A DNA stretch of 64,000 bases from Scylla paramamosain (Eukaryota > Arthropoda > Malacostraca > Decapoda > Portunidae), in assembly GCF_035594125.1 (NCBI RefSeq), contig NC_087178.1, positions 9,148,501 to 9,212,500 of the forward strand, read 5' to 3'. Position numbers and translations under genes: made by a program. The notes beneath the pieces are model-generated. The model did no database searches. It saw only the letters and a list, made by a program, of their open reading frames with translations, and was not told the DNA's origin. Position 1 is the first letter of the stretch, and the number at the start of each line of letters is the position of its first letter. Below, in pieces: positions 46,748 to 58,059 of this stretch.

Positions 46748-47160
46748 ATGCCCACTGATCTAGAGAGAAAAAATAACCTCCAAATATACTACAAGAATAA
46801 GAAAAGCAGCCACCTGCTCACAAACAGTCTCCTCATGGAGAAAGAGACAATCCAGAAGTCCCGTGTCGTATATAGGTTCACTTGCACCCGAGGAAACTGT
46901 GAAGCCCTCCCTTCATCCTACATCGGCGTGATGACAACGAAGCTGCCACCTAACATCCGGAGCTCCAAAGAAACACTTACAGCAGCAACACTGCAGCATC
47001 AAGATCACAAGACAATGCCTAGAAGACAATAGCGAAATTGTAGACACATGTACAGATGCAAGGTGCCTTGCAATACTAGAAGCCTTTTTCATAGGAAAAA
47101 TTCAGCCCTGAACTCGACGTACAAGCAGACGATCTTCAGGCTCTGCCGAGCAGGAAATGA
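46748..47160 (+). pseudogene. PLE GIY-YIG endonuclease remnant
   Basis: SRVVYRFTCTRGNCEALPSS followed by YIGVMTTKL is the nuclease start (the VVYxFxC Cys motif and YIG). Downstream in other frames AILEAFFIGKIQP and QTIFRLCRAG represent the Glu-containing block and the end of the domain. Two frameshifts near 47030 and 47100. The nuclease would nick target DNA for integration; this copy is dead. Confidence 0.82.
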
Positions 47161-47280
47161 AACAACTAATCACTGCTGCCGAATAATGAGTCCTGCAGCA
47201 GCGCGCAGCCAGCCAATCAGCGACGCCTGCGAGCCAGGGACCACTGAATAAATATTGGGCCACATAGCAACTCCAGCAAC

Positions 47281-47314
47281 TCATTCTGGTTTCGGTTCTC
47301 GCAGTGCGCAGACG
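47281..47314 (+). promoter_or_regulatory. B8 internal promoter: initiator + DPE
   Basis: TCATTC (47281-47286) fits TCAKTY with the A at 47283 as +1. AGACG at 47310-47314 fits RGWYV at exactly +28 to +32. It precedes ORF1 by 65 bp. Jockey, I and F elements of insects use this TATA-less architecture, so the element carries its own promoter. It also fixes the 5' end of B8. Confidence 0.65.
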
Positions 47315-47347
47315 TCTGTTACCCTCGCTGATGGGGACTCTCGCACT

Positions 47348-48291
47348 ATGCCCCGGGCCCCTACACCCCGACAACCCCTCGACCTCCCCTCAACTGAGGA
47401 TGAGGGAGGCTCGTGGCAGGTGGCAGGGAGGAGGCGCTGCAAGGCCTCTCCTCCCCAACCCTTATCTTCGTTTTGACAGTATAATCCCCTGCCCCATCAG
47501 GAGCTTACACCCTTCCAAGCCGTGAAGTGGGTGTTGGAGGAGTACCCGGGCCTTTCGCTCGGGGTACGTCTGTTTGGGCGCGAGTTTATGCTCAAGTCCA
47601 AGGCTGAGGAGTCTGCGTTTCTCCTCGCACGAGGTTTGCGAGAGAAACCTTTCAGCATCACCCTGGATGAGGCCACGATAGAGACCAAGGGCGTCGTTCT
47701 GCGATCCCCCTTGGCTTTCTCTCTCGAGTTCAACTTGGCGTGTTATGTTTGCCAGCAGGGCATGGGGTTGTGTTTGCGTATCGCGCAGGGCATAGCCACA
47801 GAGAACCCACGTGTCAGGTTGAGGTGACATTCAGGGGGCAACTCCCTGACTTCCTCGACCTAGGCTTATCGGGTGTGTACTCCGTCAGAAGGTTCACCGC
47901 CGAGCCTTCGAGGTGCTTGAAGTGTCAGATTTTCGGGCATGTCCAGAGGCACTGCAGGTCCCGGATTCTCTGCGGTGTCTGCAGCGGCTGGCATCCCTCC
48001 TCGGAGTGCATCAGTGCTCTGAGAGCTGGGAAAAGCCGTCCTGCTCGATGCCCGAATTGTGCCAAGGATCACCAAGCGTGGTACAAACTCTGCCCGGAGA
48101 GGCTGAGGAAGCTTCCTCCCAGCTGCTCTGATTGGAGGGCGGCCACAGAAAATGATATATATAGTAACTGTATTGAAATTGCCGGCAATTCCACAGAGTG
48201 CCATTGCCCCTGCCACGGACCTGCCATCGAAGAGGAGGAAGGGGAGGAGGTCCATAGTTGCCTCCGCGGCTACCGAAGCCACTGCACCTGA
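47348..48291 (+). pseudogene. B8 ORF1 (gag-like, three zinc knuckles)
   Basis: Likely start ATG at 47348 (MPRAPTPRQPLDLPSTEDEG). A TGA at 47474 interrupts the frame, which continues with WVLEEYPGLSLGVRLFG. A frameshift near 47800 leads to the last part: VTFRGQLPDFLDLG, then CLKCQIFGHVQRHC, CGVCSGWHPSSEC and CPNCAKDHQAWYKLCP, three CCHC knuckles typical of Jockey/I group ORF1 proteins that bind element RNA. It ends in an acidic stretch EEEEGEEV and a stop at 48291. Confidence 0.82.
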
Positions 48292-48639
48292 GCGCCACAC
48301 CTGTGACGCCGAGACACAGACCGAGCCGATCACTGTGCCTCGCTGTATATGCGCCGCCGCGCCGTCCAGACCACCGCCAGGGATGCCGCAACCTGCGGCA
48401 TCCCTGGAGGAGGCAGTAGACACCTGCCGAAACGATAATTACTCCCAGTGAGGTCTAAAGCACTGTTCAGCGGGTGCTGTGAACTTATCATTAAACCCAG
48501 CTGTGACCTCACTGAACGTTTCCCTTTGTGTCTCACAACACAAGGGGGCAGTCAGAGCCTGCCCTCTAAAGACAACTCTCTTCCACCACACAAAACTACA
48601 AGCACCTAATAACACACACACCCTTCACTCAAAAAATTT

Positions 48640-51354
48640 AAAATCATCAGGGCGACTCCTACACCAGCCTCGGAGTCCCCATCTGGGGAGGGGACCATAA
48701 ATGTCCCCAGGTCGGACTGCCTTTCTGTCGACGACCCTAAGTGTCTTGACACCCCCCTCAACTTTTTCTTCATTAACTTCTGCAACATTCGCGGTCTAAG
48801 ATCTAATTTTCAATCTGTAAAACACCACCTCTCTTCTTCTAAACCTCATCTTCTTTTCCTCACCGAAACTCAGGTGTCTGAGGCAACTGACAGTAACCCC
48901 TTTTCTGTTCCCTCCTACTTTCTCTATCCTCATTTTCGATCCAAAGCTGGATGCTGCGTTTATGTGCGCAATGACTTAACCTGCTCTCGTGCCCACGCTT
49001 TTGAATCTTCCGAGTTTTCCACCATCTGGCTACGACTACAGAGTCACTCTCATACTAAATTTATCTGTGCTGTATATCTCTCACCTAACTCCACTGACTA
49101 TAAGAAATTCTTTGACTACTTAACTTCCAAAGTGGAGCACATTCTGACCCTCTTCCCTTTTGCAGAGATCTCCATTCTTGGAGACTTCAATGTTCACCAC
49201 CAGCTTTGGCTTTCCTCTCCCTTCACTGACCATCCTGGTGAACTAGCCTACAACTTTGCTATCCTCCATGACCTAGAGCAATTGGTGCAACACCCTACTC
49301 GTATTCCTGACCGTCTTGGAGATACGCCCAACATTCTTGACCTTTTCCTGACCTCTAATCCTTCTGCTTATGCTGTCACCCTTTCTTCTCCGTTGGGCTC
49401 CTCCGATCACAATCTCATATCTTTATCTTGTCCTATCACTCCAATCCCTCCTCAGGATCCCCCTAAGCGAAGGTGCCTCTGGCGTTTTGCCTCTGCTAGT
49501 TGGGTGGACCTGAGGAGGTATTTTGCTGATTTTCCTTGGAATGACTACTGCTTCCGTGTCAGAGACCCGTCTTTGTGTGCTGAGCACATAACAGAGGTGA
49601 TAGTGTCTGGCATGGAGGCATACATTCCTCACTCTTTTTCTCATCCTAAAACTTCTAAACCTTGGTTTAACACAGCTTGTTCTCGTGCTATACATGATAG
49701 AGAGGTGGCCCACAAAAGGTACTTAAGCCTTCCATCACCAGAATCTCATGCACTTTATATTTCTGCCCGGAACCATACCAAGTCTGTTCTCCAACTAGCC
49801 AAAAACTCCTTCATTAACAGAAAATGTCAAAACCTTTCAAGATCTAACTCCCCTCGTGATTTCTGGCATCTAGCCAAAAATATCTCCAATAACTTTGCTT
49901 CTTCTTCTTTCCCTCCTCTAGTTCAACCAGATGGCACCACTGCTATCACATCCATTTCTAAAGCTGAACTCTTTGCTCAAACCTTTGCTAAAAACTCTAC
50001 CTTGGACGATTCTGGGCTTGTTCCTCCCTCTCCTCCACCCTCTGATTACTTCATGCTACCTATTAAAATTCTTCAAATTAAAATTCATGTTTTCCATGCC
50101 CTCGCTGGCCTAAACCCTCGGAAGGCTTATGGACCTGATGGGGTCCCTCCTATTGTTCTCCGAAACTGTGCCTCCGTGCTTGCACCTTGCCTAGTCAAAC
50201 TCTTTCAGCTCTGTCTGTCAACATCTACCTCTCCTTCTTGCTGGAAGTTTGCCTACATTCAGCCTGTTCCTAAAAAGGGTGACCGTTCTAATCCCTCAAA
50301 CTACCGTCCTATTGCTTTAATTTCCTGTCTATCTAAAGTGTTTGAATCTATCTTCAACAGGAAGATTCTTAAACATCTATCACTTCACAACCTTCTATCT
50401 GATCGCCAGTATGGGTTCCGTCAAGGCCGCTCTACTGGTGATCTTCTGGCTTTCCTTACTGAGTCTTGGTCATCCTCTTTTAGAGATTTTGGTGAAACTT
50501 TTGCTGTTGCCTTGGACATATCAAAAGCTTTTGATAGAGTCTGGCACAAAGATTTGATTTCCAAACTACCCTCCTACGGTTTCTATCCTTCTCTCTGTAA
50601 CTTCATCTCAAGTTTCCTTTCTGACCGTTCTATTGCTGCTGTGGTAGACGGTCACTGTTCTTCTTCTAAATCTATTAACAGTGGTGTTCCTCAGGGTTCT
50701 GTCCTGTCGCTCACTCTCTTATTACTCATTAATGATCTTCTAAACCAAACTTCTTGTCCTATCCACTCCTTCGCTGATGATACCACCCTGCACTTTTCCA
50801 CGTCTTTTCATAGACGTCCAACTCTTCAGGAGGTAAACATATCACGCAGGGAAGCCACAGAACGCCTGACTTCTGATCTTTCTAAAATTTCTGATTGGGG
50901 CAGAGCAAACTTGGTATTGTTCAATGCCTCAAAAACTCAATTCCTCCATCTATCAACTCGACACAACCTTCCAGACAACTATCCCCTCTTCTTCAATGAC
51001 ACTCAACTGTCCCCCTCTTCTACACTGAACCTCCTCGGTCTGTCCTTTACTTATAATCTGAACTGGAAACTTCACATCTCATCTCTAGCTAAAACAGCTT
51101 CTATGAAGTTAGGTGTTCTGATACGTCTCCGCCAGTATTTCTCACCCCCCCAGCTGCTAACTCTGTACAAGGGCCTTATCCGTCCATGTATGGAATATGC
51201 TTCACATGTTTGGGGGGGTTCCACTCATACTGCTCTTCTAGACAGGGTGGAATCAAAAGCTTTTCGTCTCATCAACTCCTCTCCTCTAACTGACTGTCTT
51301 CAGCCTCTCTCTCACTGCCGCAATGTTGCATATCTACCGCTATTTTCATGCTAA
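48640..51354 (+). CDS. B8 ORF2: endonuclease-reverse transcriptase (start lost, C-terminus frameshifted)
   Basis: The frame is open from about 48640, reading [32 protein letters not shown] and LLFLTET. Counting from base 48874, G103-N106 is GDFN and 177-179 is SDH (endonuclease); 548-554 is DISKAFD (RT motif A), 604-609 is GVPQGS and 633-636 is FADD (catalytic pair intact). The ATG seen in B7 (MPTPTLASES) is replaced here, so translation could not start normally. After [12 protein letters not shown] an 11-bp deletion at about 51337 shifts the frame; the remaining C-terminus is at 51340-51562 in another frame. [13 protein letters not shown] is one residue shorter than the family norm. Confidence 0.88.
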   Translation, partial: KIIRATPTPASESPSGEGTINVPRSDCLSVDDPKCLDTPLNFFFINFCNIRGLRSNFQSVKHHLSSSKPHLLFLTETQVSEATDSNPFSVPSYFLYPHFRSKAGCCVYVRNDLTCSRAHAFESSEFSTIWLRLQSHSHTKFICAVYLSPNSTDYKKFFDYLTSKVEHILTLFPFAEISILGDFNVHHQLWLSSPFTDHPGELAYNFAILHDLEQLVQHPTRIPDRLGDTPNILDLFLTSNPSAYAVTLSSPLGSSDHNLISLSCPITPIPPQDPPKRRCLWRFASASWVDLRRYFADFPWNDYCFRVRDPSLCAEHITEVIVSGMEAYIPHSFSHPKTSKPWFNTACSRAIHDREVAHKRYLSLPSPESHALYISARNHTKSVLQLAKNSFINRKCQNLSRSNSPRDFWHLAKNISNNFASSSFPPLVQPDGTTAITSISKAELFAQTFAKNSTLDDSGLVPPSPPPSDYFMLPIKILQIKIHVFHALAGLNPRKAYGPDGVPPIVLRNCASVLAPCLVKLFQLCLSTSTSPSCWKFAYIQPVPKKGDRSNPSNYRPIALISCLSKVFESIFNRKILKHLSLHNLLSDRQYGFRQGRSTGDLLAFLTESWSSSFRDFGETFAVALDISKAFDRVWHKDLISKLPSYGFYPSLCNFISSFLSDRSIAAVVDGHCSSSKSINSGVPQGSVLSLTLLLLINDLLNQTSCPIHSFADDTTLHFSTSFHRRPTLQEVNISRREATERLTSDLSKISDWGRANLVLFNASKTQFLHLSTRHNLPDNYPLFFNDTQLSPSSTLNLLGLSFTYNLNWKLHISSLAKTASMKLGVLIRLRQYFSPPQLLTLYKGLIRPCMEYASHVWGGSTHTALLDRVESKAFRLINSSPLTDCLQPLSHCRNVAYLPLFSC

Positions 51355-51717
51355 CTGCTCTTCTGATCTTGCTAACTGCATGCCTCCCCTCCTTCCGCGG
51401 CCTCGCTGCACAAGACTTTCTTCTTGCTCTCACCCCTATTCTGTCCACCTCTCTAACGCAAGAGTTAATCAGTATTCTCAATCATTCATCCCTTTCTCTG
51501 GTAAACTCTCGAACTCCCTGCCTGCTTCTGTATTTCCACCTTCCTATGACTTGAATTCTTGAATTCAAGAGGGAGGTTTCAAGACACTTATCCATCAGTT
51601 TTTGACCACTGCTTTGACCCTTTTATGGGACTGGCATTTCAGTGGGCATTTTTTTTTATTAGATTTTTGTTGCCCTTGGCCAGTGTCCTTCCTACATAAA
51701 AAAAAAAAAAAAAAAAC

Positions 51718-52140
51718 CGACGCCCCAGATTGGCACAAGGAATCACCACCAGAAGATCGTTATTACCGGGTGGACGATCTCTTCCAAGAGATTATGGCCC
51801 GCCCACACACCAGTGTCAGCGAGCCAGAGTCCCTTCCGAGAGCACCATCGACCAACCAGGAAGAAGAAGCGGCATCAGCACCGCCAACGACCACCACCAC
51901 AGACGGCCCACTTACAGGTCGTATGAAGCTTTAGGCTTCACGAATTAATAAAGTCAAGTCAAAGCAGCTCCAGCCATTCCCTCCTCGGCTACAACACGCT
52001 ACTGAAGAAGGGTTAAGAAACCCGAAATCGCGATCTAGTATAAATGACTAGCTTCGGAAGAGAAGGACAGTCATAATGTATAAAGAAAATATTTTGAAGA
52101 AGTTAATAAATGCTAAATTAGCCATCACATTTAAGGAAAT
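51718..52140 (+). mobile_element. Probable continuation of the PLE 3' of B8
   Basis: After the B8 A-tail comes unrelated sequence with CTACTGAAGAAGGGTTAAG and AACCCGAAATCGCGATC followed by AGTATAAATGACTAG. This wording is typical of the 3' part of Penelope-like elements. As the upstream PLE stops at about 47282 without its 3' end, B8 most simply inserted inside it. The evidence is positional and from the style of the sequence, not a proven join. Confidence 0.45.
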
Positions 52141-52179
52141 CTGTATACAAGAAAATCTCCTGCCCGTTTACACGCTCAG

Positions 52180-52382
<203 letters not shown>

Positions 52383-52440
52383 ATTATTTTTTTTTTTTTG
52401 TATATTTCCACTTAAAACATGTGACCGGGGAATCGGCATA

Positions 52441-53065
52441 CTATAATCCGAATGAGGTCGTCAGATCTGCTATGGTCACGAACCCAGTTCCTCTTACAGC
52501 TACCACTCACTCGGGTCAGCTTTCTGTAGACTACTTTCTCTAATCTAGTGCAGAACCTCCTGTAACGAAAGACACGAGTTACAGTAACTCATCGTGGCGG
52601 CGAACAGGAAATGCCATTAGGTCGCCATCTTGTCTCACCCACAGGGAAAATATAACGCAAAGGTTGCTGAGAAAGGATTTGCAAGAACACATCCACAGGA
52701 AATACTGGCACAAATACTACACGACTAGGCTAGACCATAATATCTTATGAGGAAGCCACCCATAACAGCGTCCACCCACAGCTCATTAAGATATCAGGGC
52801 ACTTTGCTACGAATTTAACCAATCTTCGATTTTTCAGAAGATGGACTCTGGCCCCCCCCCCCCCACAGTGACGAGTATGGAAAAACGGCCCCAGAAAAAG
52901 ACAGTAACACACAACAGGGGCCAGTCGCATTTAAACAATGAAGACAGACAGAAGCTTTACAAAATAATAGATTTCAACAAAGGGAGAGACAGTGTCTGCT
53001 CCCAAGATGGACGCCAACACAAACATGATCACGAGTGGGGTCCCACAAGGCAAACACATTGCCAT
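52441..53065. other. No recognised gene
   Basis: Mixed sequence with a 14-C run near 52851-52865. ACAGCTACCACTCACTCGGG near 52497 resembles 41721-41740. No coding homology until family B text starts near 53066. Confidence 0.4.
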
Positions 53066-54189
53066 TTCATCAGTCTGTAAAGCTGAACTCTTCGTTCAAA
53101 TGTTTGCTGTAAACTTCACCTTGGATGATTCTGAGCTTGTTCCTCCCTATCCTCCATTCTCCGAATACTTCATGCTATCCATTAAGATTCTTCGCAGTGA
53201 TTTTTTTCATGCCCTCGCTGGCCTTAACCCTTGGGAGGATTACAGACCTAATGGGGTCCCTCTTATTGTTCTCCATAAATGCACCTCCAATCTTGCATCT
53301 TGCTTAATCATATTCTTCCAACTATGTCAGTCAACAAACTTCCTGCTGGAAGTTTGCCTACATTCATCCTGTTCCTAAAAAGAGTGACCGCCTTAATCAG
53401 TCAATCGACCGTCCTATTGCTTTAATATCCTGCTTTTTTTTTTTTTATCTATCCCGAACAGGAAGATTCTTAATAGTTTATCACTTCACAACCTTATATC
53501 TCACCGCCATTATAGTTTCTGTCGAGGCTGCTCTACTGGTGGTATGGCTTTCCTTACTGAGTCTTGGTCATTCTCTTTTAGGGATTCGCTGTTGCCTTAG
53601 ACATATCAAAGCTTTTGATAGAGTCTGACACAAAGCTTTGATTTCCAGCCAACCCTCCTACGGCTTCACTCCTTCTCTCTGTAACTTTATCTCAAGTTTC
53701 CACTCTGTTTGTTATATTGCTGCTGTGGTAGACGGACACTGTTCTCGTATGTCTATCAACAGTGGCGTTCTTCAGAGTTCTGTCCTGTCACCCACTTTCT
53801 TCCTATCACTATGTAACAAAATTTTACTTTTGTCTTGTCCTTGGCCCCAAACCATAATTTTCCGGTTATTTCCATCTAAACAAAATAGAAAAAAAAGATC
53901 ATAAAACTGCTTTTGTGGTTAGAACAATGAATTTACATTTTTGCCTTATTTCATTATAGTATGGGTTACTATTAGTTTTCATGTCAGGTAAAGACCTTTC
54001 CAAAATCTCAGTTGCTTATCTAATTGCTTTTGAAATGTTGCAAATAAGTTGAAACAATGAAAGGAAGAATATAAGGTGTTCTAAAGATTTTTAATTTTGA
54101 TAAGATCATTCTTGAACTGACCAGATCTAGCAACAAATTTCTCATATTTAGAAGAATTTACTTACATTTCAGAAATCTCAAATCTTCGA

Positions 54190-54405
54190 GAATGTTCTAC
54201 CAGACGCGTTTGGAAGTTTCTAAAACATTTTAAAACATTCTATTCAGTGTAAACACTTCTAGAATATTCTAGAACTTTCTAGAATACAATAGAAATATGT
54301 AGAAGTATCAATAATTTTCTAGTCTACAAGACTTTTTTTAGAATGATTCAGAATATTCAAGAATATTCTAGAAAGATTGAAAACATTCTGGAACACATTC
54401 CAGAA
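54190..54405 (+). promoter_or_regulatory. Heat-shock element array
   Basis: At 54257-54284 three TTCTAGAA 8-mers are spaced by 2 bp, giving six perfectly alternating GAA/TTC units with the right 5-bp periodicity. At 54351-54373 five alternating units (GAA, TTC, GAA, TTC, GAA) follow. TTCTGGAA (54386-54393) and TTCCAGAA (54398-54405) add two more pairs, and GAATGTTC lies near 54191. HSF trimers bind three or more such units, so this would be a very strong HSF target. Confidence 0.75.
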
Positions 54406-54438
54406 AGACTACGAATAGTTTTGAGTGCTGCTTCACAA

Positions 54439-54473
54439 TATAAAAGTAGGGGCTTGCAGACCGCCAATCAGTT
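54439..54473 (+). promoter_or_regulatory. TATA box and initiator
   Basis: TATAAAAG at 54439-54446 and TCAGTT at 54468-54473, an arthropod initiator (TCAKTY-type) whose A at 54470 is 31 bases after the first T of the TATA box. The spacing is canonical. The HSE array lies 34-250 bp upstream, as in hsp promoters. The first ATG downstream (54531) opens only a four-codon frame. Confidence 0.7.
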
Positions 54474-54593
54474 CTGCTTTGGCTGCCAGAGAAGATACAT
54501 CACAAGAGGTGAAAAGCAAACAATATCAAACATGAGCCACTGGTGAATCCTCAAAAGGTTTAATTTCCTCCACTATATATCAAACTGGGTCTC

Positions 54594-55080
54594 ATGAAAC
54601 AGTTTGTTACAGCTCTTGACAAGGAGTCTGCTGCCTTTAAATATCTTCAAGACTTCTTTCCTAAGCTTTCAAAGGCAAAGGTAAAAGCTGGTATCTTCAT
54701 TGGACCACAAGTAAAGAAAATTATGGAGTGCTCAGAATTTCTACAGAAACTCACAGAAAAGGAGAAAAAAGCTTAGGAGTGTTTCATTGCTGTAGTACAG
54801 GACTTTCTTGGCAACAACAAAGCTGATAACTATATGGAACTGTGAAGTTTTAGTGAAAAGCTAGTGAGATGGGCTGCAGAATGTCCTTGAAGGTCCATAT
54901 CCTAGATGCTCACCTCGACAACTTCAAGGAGAATATGGAAGCATATTCAGAGGAAAAAGGGGAGCGCTTCCACCAAGATACAATGAACCTTGAACAAAAA
55001 TATCAGGGATCATTCACTGAAAACATGATTGGAGTTTTGTTGTATTCACGCAAATCAAGAAAAAAAAAACTTAATTTTTA
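54594..55080 (+). pseudogene. Remnant of an uncharacterised arthropod mobile-element protein
   Basis: The first frame (54594-54776) reads KQFVTALDKESAAFKYLQDF, FPKLSKAKVKAGIFIGPQVK and KIMECSEFLQKL, then a TAG. The next frames read FIAVVQDFLGNNKADNY and (54869-55081) GCRMSLKVHILDAHLDNFKE, SEEKGERFHQDTMNLEQKYQ and RKSRKKK. This resembles the C-terminal half of a large uncharacterised arthropod family with GERFHQD and RYQG-type blocks. Two stops, one frameshift and an internal deletion before the C-terminus are evident. Function unknown. Confidence 0.65.
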
Positions 55081-55685
55081 ATTCAAAAAATTAGGTTTAC
55101 AAGTTTTAAAATAAATTTTTGTTTTATTTGAATTTGTTTTTTGTTTTCTGTCCAAAAATGGTGAAAATGGTGAAATTTAACTATTTTGGGGCAAAAACAT
55201 CTTTCTAAAAGCCTTTCTAAAAGCAACGTTTGACAGGAATAATGGAGATTTGCAATGAAAAGAGTTGGAAAATAACACTTGCTTGTCAAAGACAAAAAAC
55301 GTGTTACATAGCGAATTATCTTAACAAAATTTCTTGTCCTATCCACTCCTACGTTAATTATACCATCTTGCATTTTTCCATGTCTTTTCATTGACGCCCA
55401 CACAGGGAAGCCACAGAACACCTGGCTGGAGCAGAGCAAAATTAATAATGTTCATTGCCTCAAAAACTCAATTCCTCTATCTATCAACTCGACACAACCT
55501 TCCAAATAACTATCCCATCTTCTTAAATAACACTCAGCTGTCTTTTTCTTCTACACTGAAAGTCCTCGGTCTGCCCTTTACTTATAACTGAAAACTTTAC
55601 ATCTCATCTCTAGCTAAAACAGCTTCTATGAAGTTAGGTGTTCTTAGTCGTCTCCACCAGTTTTTCTCAACGTCTCACCATCCCT

Positions 55686-55686
<1 letters not shown>

Positions 55687-55729
<43 letters not shown>
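55687..55729. repeat. (CA)n microsatellite in B9
   Basis: About 43 bp of CA inside the degenerate B9 coding region. Confidence 0.97.
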
Positions 55730-55733
<4 letters not shown>

Positions 55734-56253
55734 CTAACTTTGTACAGGGTCCTCATCCGTCAATGTATGAAGTATGCTTCTCATGTATGGAGGGATTCCA
55801 TTCATACTGTTATTTTAAACAGGGTGAAATCAAGCCTTTCGCCTGATCAACTTTCCTTTAATTGAATGTCTTCTCATCGCCGCAGTGAACATCTTTTGCT
55901 ATGTTCTGCTGCTAAACGCTATTTTCACGCTAACTGCTCTTCCGATCTTATTAACTGCATGCCTCCCTCCCTCCCACGGCCTCGCTGCACAAGACTTTCC
56001 TCTCATCCTTATTATGTTTACCTTTGTAATGCAAGAGTATCCTCAATCATTCGTCCCTTTCTCTGTTAAACTCTGGAACTCTCTGACTGCTTCTGTATTT
56101 TTTCCTTTCTATGACTTGAACTCTTTCAAGAGGGAGTTTTCTAGACATTTATCCTCTATTTTCTGATACTGCTATCTGACGTCTGTGCGTATGGGAATTG
56201 GCATTAAGTGGGTATTAAAATTTTTTGTTGCGTTTGGCCAATGGCCCTCTTAC

Positions 56254-57054
<801 letters not shown>

Positions 57055-57256
57055 CAGTGACACCAGCTATAGATATCGAAATCCGCTAGATTGACCATAA
57101 AAAATCCTCCAGATTATAGACAAAGCTTTAACAATTTCCCGCTAGATTGAATTTGAAAATCAGCTAGCTACTTTTATGAGATCCAATTTTTTCCCGGTCA
57201 GATTTGCACTCATATCCTTTAGATCTAGCAGAAAACCTGCTAAACTGGCATCACTG
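57055..57256. mobile_element. 202-bp MITE, hAT-like
   Basis: The ends are CAGTGACACCAG and, inverted, CAGTGATGCCAG (two mismatches in 12). The flanks GTTCCATG (57047-57054) and GTCCCATG (57257-57264) form an 8-bp target duplication with one change. 8-bp duplication and CAGTG termini are hAT hallmarks. The interior is rich in CTAGAT words, and there is no coding capacity. Confidence 0.75.
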
Positions 57257-57418
57257 GTCCCATGTAGCAGATCCAGCATTTGAAGACAGCGTGGCCTCAT
57301 TGCGCGGCTCCGACGAAACTTTGACGGAAAGTGATCAGACTTGACTCTTACAAAACTTTGCTCTCATAACCCAAGCAAAGCAGAACTATCTTTCTCGGGG
57401 ATTCTTAATTATTTTTTC

Positions 57419-58048
57419 TTATGTTGTAGGATGTAACTGCCATTCACAGGGACAAACAGCGATGAACATCGTTATGAGATCAGGATTTTTTGGTTCTAAT
57501 TGGAATGGGAAATGTTTGGACAAAGTGTGTATTGAGTCGTAGTACGCAGGCAATGCGAATGGCATCCTTGTATCCAAAGGTGTTTTTATGACTCCCTTGT
57601 CCAGCTTACTGTTCGGAGAAAATGTCGTTATGTTTCCATAATCAATCTCTTTAGTTGAAGGAATGTATTTTTGAAAGTCACATTCAAAAGACTTGCATAA
57701 TCTGCTCCTTGTTTTAATGTGTCCCTCCTGTTGCCACCGTCGAATCCATCTATAGACTGTGGTGACGCTGGAACCCGTGTGGCGTGCGATGGCACGGAGA
57801 GACATGCCACACCTCCACAGTAACACGAACCTTGCTCTCTCCCAGCTGGTGGTTGGCTGCGCCCTCCGCCGCATTTCCATTCTGTTAATGAAAGAACATC
57901 CTGTTGTTTTCAATTTAGACCCAATTATAAGAGCAACAGAACGACCCCTTATTTGATCAATATCGAAAACATTATAACAAAATAAAATTTTGAATGCAAA
58001 ATTGTGATCTTCCTTGAAAATAAATTCTCGGATATCAATGAGCTCCAC
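57419..58048 (-). CDS. 209-residue open frame containing a Tc1/mariner-type N-terminal HTH
   Basis: Residues about 57-117 (MEMRRRAQPTTSWERARFVL, LWRCGMSLRAIARHTGSSVT, TVYRWIRRWQQEGHIKTRSR) are the first helix-turn-helix of Tc1-like transposases, which binds transposon ends. Directly after it the sequence changes to an unrelated 92-residue tail (LCKSFECDFQKYIPSTKEID ... LPAYYDSIHTLSKHFPFQL) instead of the second HTH and DDE domain. The first 56 residues are also unrecognised. An ATG at the HTH start (57882) is an alternative start, and TTCATTAACAG just before it looks like an acceptor. It may be chance openness or an exonised HTH. Confidence 0.4.
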   Translation of the reverse strand: MELIDIREFIFKEDHNFAFKILFCYNVFDIDQIRGRSVALIIGSKLKTTGCSFINRMEMRRRAQPTTSWERARFVLLWRCGMSLRAIARHTGSSVTTVYRWIRRWQQEGHIKTRSRLCKSFECDFQKYIPSTKEIDYGNITTFSPNSKLDKGVIKTPLDTRMPFALPAYYDSIHTLSKHFPFQLEPKNPDLITMFIAVCPCEWQLHPTT

Positions 58049-58059
58049 GCTTTATTTTT

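Larger units (their letters stand above)
46257..47282 (+). mobile_element. Penelope-like element (PLE), 5'-truncated
   Basis: PLEs have an RT related to telomerase and a GIY-YIG endonuclease. In order: the RT C-terminal region (LKRCLEETSGLTFTIEHCVN, DMPFLDALVKHQ, KEVYTRPTNPGR), a linker (YPERYKDSTIGAYIQKTTKH, EIERASQVFINN), the GIY-YIG nuclease (46840-46990), and the C-terminal AAARSQPISDACEPG motif. Everything upstream of the last RT blocks is missing. The B8 element begins at 47283, and PLE-like sequence probably resumes at 51718. Confidence 0.82.
47283..51717 (+). mobile_element. B8: full-length family B (Jockey-like) non-LTR retrotransposon
   Basis: Reference copy of the most abundant family here: 5' initiator at 47283, ORF1 with three CCHC knuckles, ORF2 with endonuclease and RT (no RNase H seen), and a 3' UTR ending CTACAT plus an 18-A tail at about 51700-51717. 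ORF1 has one stop and one frameshift. ORF2 has lost its start ATG and has an 11-bp deletion near the C-terminus, but 826 codons are open. It splits a PLE. Nine other B copies or fragments occur in this window (B1-B7, B9, B10). No target duplication is evident. Confidence 0.9.
53809..55311 (+). mobile_element. ~1.5-kb TIR-bounded insert with heat-shock-like promoter and protein remnant
   Basis: Inserted in B9. Its ends are CTATGTAACA (53809-53818) and the exact reverse complement TGTTACATAG (55302-55311). Beyond 10 bp both ends share a TTTTGTCTT block with gaps. Inside are clusters of heat-shock elements (54190-54405), a TATA box (54439), an initiator (54468), and the remains of a protein (54594-55080) of a family repeated in many arthropod genomes. 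I infer a non-autonomous or decayed DNA element. No clean target duplication; about ten host bases are missing at the site. Confidence 0.6.
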
